Positions 1 through 5,017 of a stretch of DNA of 13,051 bases are shown here, piece by piece. Source of the DNA: JAKAWQ01 sp035549615 (GTDB taxonomy: Bacteria; Pseudomonadota; Alphaproteobacteria; Acetobacterales; Acetobacteraceae); assembly GCA_035549615.1 (NCBI GenBank), contig DASZQO010000019.1, positions 1 to 13,051 of the forward strand, in the 5' to 3' direction. Below the pieces are notes generated by a model, which saw only the letters and a program-made list of their open reading frames with translations, was not told the origin of the DNA and did not search any database. How positions within the stretch are numbered: the first letter of the stretch is position 1; each line of letters opens with the position of its first letter. The translations under genes and the position numbers were made by a program.

Positions 1-396
1 AATGGCGAATCACCCTTCGATCTCCTGCCGCAGACGGTGGTGGCCGAGCGACTGCGGCTGGCCCGGGAATCAAGCGGCGGCCTGACAATTCCCTCGCCAC
101 CGCCTGCGGCTTTCGGCGTGCCGGAAGGGAAGGATGCCGAATGGCTGGCTCCCCGCCTGACGCCGCATCCTCTGGCGACCTTCGTCGATCGGCTTCGCCT
201 CGCCAACCCGAACGGGAACGGCCTGCCGCGCACCTATATCTGCTGCACCGACCCGATCTATGCGCCGCTCGAGGTGGCACGCCAGCGGGTCAAGAACAAG
301 CCTGGATGGATCTGGCGGGAAATTCCGACCGGGCATGACGCGATGGTGACGGAACCCGCGATGCTGGCCCGCATGCTGTGCGAAATCGCGGGTTAG
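1..396 (+). CDS. Alpha/beta-hydrolase fold protein, C-terminal part (5' end outside window)
   Basis: Frame 1 is open from the first base and stops with TAG at 394-396, so this is the last 131 codons of a gene that begins upstream. The C-terminal half looks like a small esterase-type alpha/beta hydrolase: a beta strand reading RTYICCTDPI, whose Asp may be the acid of the triad, then a WREIPTGHDAMVTEP segment whose His fits the catalytic His, then an LARML helix that ends such proteins. The nucleophile-elbow Ser would lie outside the window. The substrate cannot be inferred; esterase and hydroxynitrile-lyase-like families share this ending. The stop codon overlaps the first base of the palindromic repeat cluster. 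No relation to the downstream sugar operon is evident, and about 840 bases separate them. Family confident, function unknown. Confidence 0.75.
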   Translation, partial: NGESPFDLLPQTVVAERLRLARESSGGLTIPSPPPAAFGVPEGKDAEWLAPRLTPHPLATFVDRLRLANPNGNGLPRTYICCTDPIYAPLEVARQRVKNKPGWIWREIPTGHDAMVTEPAMLARMLCEIAG

Positions 397-518
397 AGCG
401 TGATGACCGGAGGTGGACTCACCGGAGGTCTGAATCACGCGGGAAAACAAATCGCGAGAGCGTGATGACCGGAGGTGGACTCACCGGAGGTCTGAATCAC
501 GCGGGAAAACAGATCGCG
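395..518 (+). repeat. Two tandem copies of a 62-bp palindromic repeat
   Basis: Units 395-456 and 457-518 differ at one base (450 versus 512). Each begins AGAGCGTGAT, and 7-bp inverted ends (GCGTGAT at 398-404 with ATCACGC at 434-440; 460-466 with 496-502) allow a stem-loop. Inside each unit the 9-mer ACCGGAGGT occurs twice, 15 bp apart (406-414 and 421-429 in the first unit), with a GGTG/CACC pair between. The tail is a GCGGGAAAACA stretch. The first unit starts inside the stop codon of the hydrolase gene, as REP-like intergenic elements often do. The near-identity of the two units suggests a recent tandem duplication. I do not recognise the family by name. Confidence 0.85.
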
Positions 519-521
519 AGA

Positions 522-555
522 GCGAGATGGATGAGCGCAAGCGATGTCATCTCGC
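522..555. repeat. Short palindrome in the repeat cluster
   Basis: GCGAGATG at 522-529 is the exact inverse complement of CATCTCGC at 548-555, with an 18-nt loop. It follows directly after the second 62-bp unit and is introduced by the same AGAGCG-type lead-in, so it may be a strongly diverged or shortened member of the same family. There is no T-run after the stem, so it is not an obvious terminator. Confidence 0.5.
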
Positions 556-560
556 GCAAA

Positions 561-607
561 GGCGCGATTCACGCCTTCGCTGATCCCATCTCCGGCGATC
601 ACGCGCC
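561..607 (-). repeat. Diverged inverted copy of the palindromic repeat
   Basis: Read on the minus strand, this segment matches the core of the 62-bp unit at 28 of 37 positions (GTGAT...GAATC), with GGCGCG/CGCGCC ends (561-566 and 602-607). It lies head-to-head with the diverged direct copy at 612-660, so the two can pair as one large imperfect hairpin of about 38-40 bp per arm. Confidence 0.65.
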
Positions 608-611
608 AAAA

Positions 612-660
612 TGTGATGATCGAAGGCGGGATCATCGAAGGCGTGAATCAGGCGGGAAAA
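612..660 (+). repeat. Diverged direct copy of the palindromic repeat
   Basis: This segment matches bases 5-53 of the 62-bp unit without gaps at 38 of 49 positions, including the TGAATCA and GCGGGAAAA blocks. The internal 9-mer has become ATCGAAGGC in both of its positions (619-627 and 634-642), still 15 bp apart. It also contains GATGATC paired with GATCATC. It is the older relative of the two near-identical units at 395-518. Confidence 0.7.
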
Positions 661-1010
661 ACAAAGACCGGCCGGCAGATGAGTGAGCATGGGCGATCTC
701 ACCCCGCTCCGGCATCGCGCGTGGCTGCGCGCCCGATCAATACCACGATCATCGCCAAGGATCGGGCGGTGATGCCGGGCTTTTCAAGCCCTGCTCCTGT
801 TTTCCTTGCGCCATCACGCGATGACGGGCCCAGGGCGAAAGGGTTTTCCGCCGCCAAGGCTTCGGGCTGGCTTGCCGGCGAGTGCGAGCGTTCACGGCAG
901 GCTGGCACATGGGTCTTTTGCCTGGGGGTCTTTTGCCTGGGGGTCTTTGTCCCCCTGCGCGAGTCACGCGGCGAAAACTGTCCGTTCCGCCTGTCACTTT
1001 TCTTGGTGAG
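661..1010. other. Non-coding stretch with two small hairpins and a short tandem repeat
   Basis: I see no supportable gene here. Open frames exist on both strands, but none has a ribosome-binding site, a recognisable domain or convincing codon use. ATCATCGCC (748-756) faces GGCGGTGAT (765-773), pairing with one G-T. Immediately after, GGGCTT (777-782) pairs perfectly with AAGCCC (786-791) over a 3-nt loop. The bases after that stem are only mildly T-rich, so a terminator call is weak. The 15-bp tandem repeat at 911-949 is listed separately. The region probably consists of repeat debris and decayed sequence between the hydrolase gene and the sugar operon. Confidence 0.5.
911..949 (+). repeat. 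15-bp tandem repeat, about 2.6 copies, ending in a hairpin
   Basis: The unit GGGTCTTTTGCCTGG is repeated exactly at 911-925 and 926-940 and continues partially to about 949. The third, partial copy can fold: GGGGG at 939-943 pairs with CCCCC at 951-955 over a 7-nt loop. The 15-bp period keeps any reading frame open, which explains the low-complexity LLPGG-type translation seen here. No coding function is supported. Confidence 0.75.
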
Positions 1011-1025
1011 CGGGCATCGGCGCGT

Positions 1026-1148
1026 GATACCGGCTTCAAATCCGTAACCGAGGAAGATGTGATGCCCTGTCTTGCGACCGGGACGCGCTGCGAAGAGAAC
1101 GCCACAGAAGCCCGGATCGCGCCGCGTTCCGGCCCGATCAGCGGCTGA
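1026..1148 (+). pseudogene. C-terminal remnant of a second CUT2 sugar-binding protein
   Basis: These 40 codons plus TGA align codon for codon, with one inserted codon near the end, to the last 39 codons of the intact binding-protein gene downstream (2207-2326). About 23 of 39 residues are identical. Shared blocks include VMP, APRSGPI (versus VPRSGPI in the intact gene) and the final Gly-stop. Nothing resembling the preceding 320 residues is present. Similarity fades upstream of about 1010-1026, where low-complexity repeat sequence begins. The fragment has no start codon with a Shine-Dalgarno sequence of its own. It is best read as the stump of a former tandem paralogue or of a second transporter operon whose body was deleted. 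A short fused peptide from an upstream in-frame GTG at about 882 is possible but unlikely to be functional. Confidence 0.75.
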
Positions 1149-1163
1149 AAAGCAACGCTCCCG

Positions 1164-1193
1164 TTGACTTCCTTCACTTTCGCGGCCTAGGTT
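1164..1193 (+). promoter_or_regulatory. Candidate sigma-70 promoter of the CUT2/SDR operon
   Basis: TTGACT at 1164-1169 is a good -35 element (5 of 6 to TTGACA). TAGGTT at 1188-1193 is a weak -10 (3 of 6) at 18-bp spacing. The start codon at 1238 is about 45 bases downstream and is preceded by a strong AGGAGG at 1225-1230 (7-nt spacing). TTCCCG (1192-1197) is complementary to CGGGAA (1220-1225), just beside the ribosome-binding site, so a leader stem-loop is possible. The promoter is inferred from position and consensus only. Confidence 0.35.
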
Positions 1194-1237
1194 CCCGGCG
1201 CCCGAATGAGATAACCAAACGGGAAGGAGGAGCGTTT

Positions 1238-2326
1238 ATGAGCGAAGAGTCGGACGAGCAACTGGTGCGGCGCGTGGCTCAGCGCCTGCCACGGCGGGCG
1301 ATGGTCCATGGCGTAAGCATCGCTTCCGCCGCGGCCGCGCTTGGGGCGATTGCCGGGCAGGCGAGGGCGGCGGATGCCGGCCCTTTCCCCGCCCACCCAA
1401 GCTGGCGGTTCGTCTTCGTCAACCATGTCACCACCAACCCGTTCTTTGTGCCTACCCAGTACGGCATCCAGGATGCGTGCGGGCTGCTCGGCTGCACCTA
1501 TCAATGGACGGGCTCGGAGATCAGCGACGTCGCGCAGATGGTCAATGCGATGAATGCGGCGATCGCGGGAAAAGCGGATGGCATTGCGGTTGCGATCGTC
1601 GATCCCAAGGGGTTCGACGCGCCGGTGGCCCGGGCGCTCGATGCCGGCATTCCGGTCTTCAGCTACAATGCCGATTCACCGCCCGGCAGCCCGAACCGCA
1701 GGCTTGCCTATATCGGCCAGGATCTCTTCCTTTCCGGCTATCAGATGGGGGAGAGGATCGTGAAGCTGGTCGGCTCGGGCGATGTCGCGATCTTCATCGC
1801 CACCCCCGGCCAGCTCAACCTTCAGCCGCGTGTTGATGGCGCCATGGCCTCGATCAAGAAGTCGGGCGCGCCGATCAACGCGGTGATGATCGCCACCGAT
1901 CCGACCACCAATGTCTCGCTTTCGAAAATCCGCGCCTATTATCTTGGCCATCAGAATGTCAAAGGGATGTTCGGCACCGGTGCCACCGACACCATGAATA
2001 TCGGAACGGTGATGCAGCAATATAATCTGCCGAGCAAGGGCGTGCATGGCGGCGGCTATGATCTCCTGCCGAAATCGCTCCAGTACGTGCATGACGGATA
2101 TCTCGATTTCGTCATCGACCAGCAGGCCTATCTGCAGGGGTTCTACACGGTGATGGAGATGTTCGCCTTTAAGGTCTCGGGTGGTCTCTCGGGCCCGGCG
2201 GATATCAATACCGGCCTCAAATTCGTGACCAAGGAAGGTGTGATGCCCTATCTCACGACCAAGACGCGCTATGAGGGCAGCTCTGCCCAAGCGCAGATCG
2301 TGCCGCGTTCCGGCCCGATCGGCTGA
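1238..2326 (+). CDS. CUT2-family sugar ABC transporter, periplasmic substrate-binding protein
   Basis: This 362-residue protein would bind a monosaccharide in the periplasm and deliver it to the permease encoded next. The start ATG has a strong AGGAGG seven bases upstream. The N-terminus is a long export signal: a basic stretch with RR at 19-20, a hydrophobic Ala/Ile-rich core at about 25-40 and a likely cut after ARA (residue 44). The twin Arg suggests Tat but the motif is imperfect. The mature part follows the RbsB/Peripla_BP_4 plan: a first strand RFVFVNHV, NPFFVPTQYG, a QMVNAMNAAI helix, ADGIAVAIVDP and GIPVFSYNAD, then in the second domain the ATDPTTN and DFVIDQQAYLQG regions. Cys81 and Cys86 (CGLLGC) could form a disulfide. 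The permease gene follows after 5 bases. The sugar is not certain; the downstream dehydrogenase suggests a pentose or similar aldose. Confidence 0.9.
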   Translation: MSEESDEQLVRRVAQRLPRRAMVHGVSIASAAAALGAIAGQARAADAGPFPAHPSWRFVFVNHVTTNPFFVPTQYGIQDACGLLGCTYQWTGSEISDVAQMVNAMNAAIAGKADGIAVAIVDPKGFDAPVARALDAGIPVFSYNADSPPGSPNRRLAYIGQDLFLSGYQMGERIVKLVGSGDVAIFIATPGQLNLQPRVDGAMASIKKSGAPINAVMIATDPTTNVSLSKIRAYYLGHQNVKGMFGTGATDTMNIGTVMQQYNLPSKGVHGGGYDLLPKSLQYVHDGYLDFVIDQQAYLQGFYTVMEMFAFKVSGGLSGPADINTGLKFVTKEGVMPYLTTKTRYEGSSAQAQIVPRSGPIG

Positions 2327-2331
2327 GACGC

Positions 2332-3357
2332 GTGGCGAGCAACTCCCAAGGAACGGGCGGCGCGCAGGCGATGCCGCCCGTCTCCGCCCGGCCTTCGGCT
2401 TTGCGCAGCATCCTCAACAACTTCCTCGTCTGGCGCGAGGCGAGCGTCATCCTCGTCGCGGTGCTGCTGGTCATCTATTTCGAAGTTACCAACGGGAACT
2501 TCATCAGCAACGCCAACGTGGTGACGCTCTCGCAGTTCGTCGCCGCGCCGGCGATCATCGCCTGCGGCGAGATCATGCTGCTGATCTGCCGGCAGATCGA
2601 TCTTTCCGCCGGCCAGACCTTCGCGCTCGCGCCTTTCCTCGTCTATTTTGGCGCGAAGTTCGGCCTGCCGGTGATTCCGGCCATCATCGTCGCCCTTCTT
2701 CTCTGCGCGGCGATCGGGCTCGCGATCGGGCTGATCACAGTCATGCTCGATGTGCCGTCCTTCGTGACCACGCTTGGCGCCTTCTTTCTCATCACCGGAA
2801 TTACGCTCACCATTTCACGCGGCTTTCCGGCAACCCCGCCCGGCGGCCCGGTGCTTGCCGGCATTCTCGGCGCCTATGGCTATTCCGAGATCATCTGGGC
2901 GCTGCTGATCGTGTTCGGCATGCACGTCCTGTTGCGCCACACGCGCTGGGGCCTGCACACGTCCGCCGTCGGGGGCAATGAAATCGCCGCCGCCGAGGCG
3001 GGGATCGACATCAACCGGATCAAGGTCGGCAATTTCATCCTGACCGCTGTTCTCGCCGGCTTCACCGGCATCATCGAGGCGTACCGGGTGGGCTCGAACG
3101 ATCCGCTCGCTGGCGGCGCCAATATGATGTTCTTCGGCGTCGCCTCCGGCGTGATCGGCGGCACCGCGCTCACCGGTGGCTCCGGCACCATCATCGGCGG
3201 CCTGATCGGTGCGGTCGTCCTCGGCGTGCTGCAGGATGGCTTTACCCTCCAGGGCATCAATGCCTTCCTCTTCGATGCGATCATCGGTGCCGCGATCCTC
3301 ATCGCCATGGTCGTCAATATCCGGCTGCTGCGCTGGCAGCGTGGCGGGGTCCAATGA
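2332..3357 (+). CDS. CUT2-family sugar ABC transporter permease (RbsC/FrcC type)
   Basis: This 341-residue inner-membrane protein forms the channel of the CUT2 importer, presumably as a homodimer because only one permease gene is present. After a cytoplasmic tail of about 35 residues there are many hydrophobic helices. Diagnostic BPD_transp_2 segments are IDLSAGQ (89-95), VPSFVTTLGAFF (about 141-152), the AVGGNEIAAAEAGI stretch and the Gly-rich GGTALTGGSGTIIGG loop near the C-terminus. I chose the GTG at 2332, five bases after the binding-protein stop. It has no clear Shine-Dalgarno, so translation may depend on coupling. An ATG at 2371 is an alternative that would shorten the tail by 13 residues, but its nearest AAGGA is too distant. 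The last codons overlap the ATPase start by ATGA (3354-3357). Confidence 0.92.
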   Translation: MASNSQGTGGAQAMPPVSARPSALRSILNNFLVWREASVILVAVLLVIYFEVTNGNFISNANVVTLSQFVAAPAIIACGEIMLLICRQIDLSAGQTFALAPFLVYFGAKFGLPVIPAIIVALLLCAAIGLAIGLITVMLDVPSFVTTLGAFFLITGITLTISRGFPATPPGGPVLAGILGAYGYSEIIWALLIVFGMHVLLRHTRWGLHTSAVGGNEIAAAEAGIDINRIKVGNFILTAVLAGFTGIIEAYRVGSNDPLAGGANMMFFGVASGVIGGTALTGGSGTIIGGLIGAVVLGVLQDGFTLQGINAFLFDAIIGAAILIAMVVNIRLLRWQRGGVQ

Positions 3358-4187
3358 GCGGCAGCATGAACGGTGGCGCGCAGATCCAGGGCAATACGGC
3401 GGCGGCCGGAAGCGGCGCGGCCGTTGCGGAACCAGGCGGAGAGGCGATCCGTGCCGAAGGGATCACCAAGCATTTCGGCAGCATCGTCGCGCTTAACGGC
3501 GTTTCGATCCATGTCCGGCGCGGCGAGATCCTCGGCATCCTCGGCGATAACGGGGCCGGCAAGTCAACGCTCATCAAGATCCTGACCGGTTTTCACCAGC
3601 CCACCTCCGGCCGACTCTACGTTCATGGGAACGAGGTCTCACTCACCTCGGTCGATCATGCGCGCAGCCTCGGCATCGAATGCGTCTATCAGGATCTCGC
3701 GCTGATCAACGCGCTCTCGGTCTATCACAACATGTTCCTCAACCGGGAGCTGCGGAAGGGGCCTTTCGGGCTGCTCGATCACGCCGAGATGCGCAGGCGC
3801 GCCGCCGCCGCGCTCGAGGATATCGGGGTTGGCGTGCCCTCCGTCGATGTCGAGGTGGCAAGCCTCTCGGGCGGCCAGCGCCAGGCGATCGCGGTTGCTC
3901 GCGCCGTCTATTCCAAGGCGCGCATCCTTCTCCTCGATGAGCCGCTCGCCGCTATGGGTGCACGTGAGGCGGGGCTGATCATCGATTTGATCGAGCGGCT
4001 GCGCAGCCGCGGCGATATCGCGATCGCCATGATCGCCCATAATTATGCCCAGACACTCGATATCTGCGATCGCGTCGTTCTGGTCCAGCATGGCGAGATC
4101 ACCTTCGAAAGCCATTCGGCCGAGACCTCGGTCGAGGAACTGCTCGAGATCGTCCGCCGCGAGTACCGCGCCGCGCGCCGCGCGTGA
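3354..4187 (+). CDS. CUT2-family sugar ABC transporter ATP-binding protein (short, single NBD)
   Basis: This 277-residue ATPase powers the importer. It has Walker A GDNGAGKST (64-72), Q-loop Gln113, signature LSGGQ (171-175), Walker B ILLLDE (191-196) and switch His229. It contains one nucleotide-binding domain, like FrcA, not the fused double NBD of about 500 residues found in RbsA/XylG, so the active unit should be a homodimer. The first 30 residues are Gly/Ala-rich and outside the conserved domain. The true start could be later, but the ATGA overlap with the permease stop supports translational coupling from 3354. After Walker B it reads PLAAMG where double-NBD relatives usually have PTAALG; the catalytic Glu196 is intact. 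The dehydrogenase gene follows after 25 bases. Confidence 0.93.
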   Translation: MSGSMNGGAQIQGNTAAAGSGAAVAEPGGEAIRAEGITKHFGSIVALNGVSIHVRRGEILGILGDNGAGKSTLIKILTGFHQPTSGRLYVHGNEVSLTSVDHARSLGIECVYQDLALINALSVYHNMFLNRELRKGPFGLLDHAEMRRRAAAALEDIGVGVPSVDVEVASLSGGQRQAIAVARAVYSKARILLLDEPLAAMGAREAGLIIDLIERLRSRGDIAIAMIAHNYAQTLDICDRVVLVQHGEITFESHSAETSVEELLEIVRREYRAARRA

Positions 4188-4212
4188 GATTTCCCTTCCA
4201 CGAGGATGACCT

Positions 4213-4986
4213 ATGGCCGAAAGCAAGAAGGCGATCTATCCGAGCCTGAAGGAGAGCGTTGTGCTGATCACCGGCGGGGCCACCGGCATCGGCGCCGCTC
4301 ATGTCGAAGGGTTCTGCCGCCAGCAGGCGAAGGTCGCCTTCTTCGACATCAATGCGGAGGCAGGGGAGGCGCTGGCGCGGAAGATCGGCGAGAGGAGTGG
4401 TAGCAAGCCGTTTTTCTACCATGTCGATCTCGTCGATATTCCCGCCCTGCAGGCGGCGATCGCCGATGTGCGCAAAACGCTCGGGCCCATCACCGTTCTC
4501 GTCAACAATGCCGCCAATGATCAGCGCCATCGTCTCGAAGACGTTACGGTTGACTACTGGGATGAGCGGTTTGCGGTGAATCTCCGCCATCAGTTCTTTG
4601 CCGCCCAGGCCGTCTGGCCGATGATGCGCGAGGCGGGCGGCGGCTCCATCATCAATTTCGGCTCGGTGAGCTGGCACCAGAGGACCGGCGGCATGCCCGC
4701 CTATGTCAGTGCCAAGGCGGCGGTGGAAGGGCTCACCCGCGGTCTGGCCCGGGATTTCGGCCCGGACCGCATCCGCGTCAATTGCGTGATTCCGGGCTGG
4801 ATCATGACCGAGCGCCAGATGACACTCTGGCTCACGCCCGAGGCGGAGGCGGACCTGATGAGGACGCAATGTCTCAAGGAGAAGGTCTATCCCGAGAACG
4901 TGGCGGACCTCGTGCTCTGGCTTGCCTCCGATGATTCGCGCATGTGCACCGCGCAGAATTTCGTCATCGATGCCGGGCTAATCTGA
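4213..4986 (+). CDS. SDR dehydrogenase, D-xylose/L-arabinose 1-dehydrogenase-like
   Basis: This 257-residue classical short-chain dehydrogenase probably oxidises an aldose at C1 to the lactone with NAD+. It shows TGGATGIG (20-27), an acidic residue after strand 2 (Asp45, favouring NAD over NADP), NNA (98-100), Asn123, catalytic Ser151, Tyr164 and Lys168 (YxxxK), and a PG loop at 194-195. From memory it tracks the Caulobacter XylB D-xylose dehydrogenase along its whole length: AIYPSLK near the start, YWDERF, VNLRH, INFGS.SWH, TQCLK-like and PENVA blocks and the ending IDAG. That makes a sugar 1-dehydrogenase the leading call; L-arabinose, D-xylose or another aldose all fit. GAGG at 4202-4205 provides a modest ribosome-binding site. 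It is the last gene of the operon, and 31 bases separate it from the convergent ThDP gene. Confidence 0.85.
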   Translation: MAESKKAIYPSLKESVVLITGGATGIGAAHVEGFCRQQAKVAFFDINAEAGEALARKIGERSGSKPFFYHVDLVDIPALQAAIADVRKTLGPITVLVNNAANDQRHRLEDVTVDYWDERFAVNLRHQFFAAQAVWPMMREAGGGSIINFGSVSWHQRTGGMPAYVSAKAAVEGLTRGLARDFGPDRIRVNCVIPGWIMTERQMTLWLTPEAEADLMRTQCLKEKVYPENVADLVLWLASDDSRMCTAQNFVIDAGLI

Positions 4987-5017
4987 CGAGGTCCTGTGCG
5001 ATTGGCCGGGTCCTCGA

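Noticed and set aside
395..518. CRISPR array
   Set aside because: The two 62-bp units are back to back without spacers, each is palindromic throughout, and no cas genes are present.
777..791. Rho-independent terminator at the GGGCTT/AAGCCC hairpin
   Set aside because: The stem is only 6 bp and the following bases are mixed, without a proper T-run. It is also nearly 400 bases past the hydrolase stop.
544..1047. A 167-codon open frame across the repeat region
   Set aside because: It begins inside a palindrome and runs through repeats and the 15-bp tandem. It has no Shine-Dalgarno or domain, and it is in a different frame from the binding-protein remnant.
882..1148. An intact 88-residue small protein that includes the binding-protein C-terminus
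   Set aside because: Only the last 40 residues have homology; the front is translated tandem repeat, with no good start site. A pseudogene remnant explains it better.
3354..4187. Truncated double-NBD ATPase of the RbsA type
   Set aside because: The single-domain length is normal for FrcA-like CUT2 ATPases. All motifs are complete, and the dehydrogenase gene follows cleanly with no leftover second-domain sequence.
4987..5016. Bidirectional terminator between the convergent genes
   Set aside because: Only a 5-bp stem with a 20-nt loop, and no T-run on either side.
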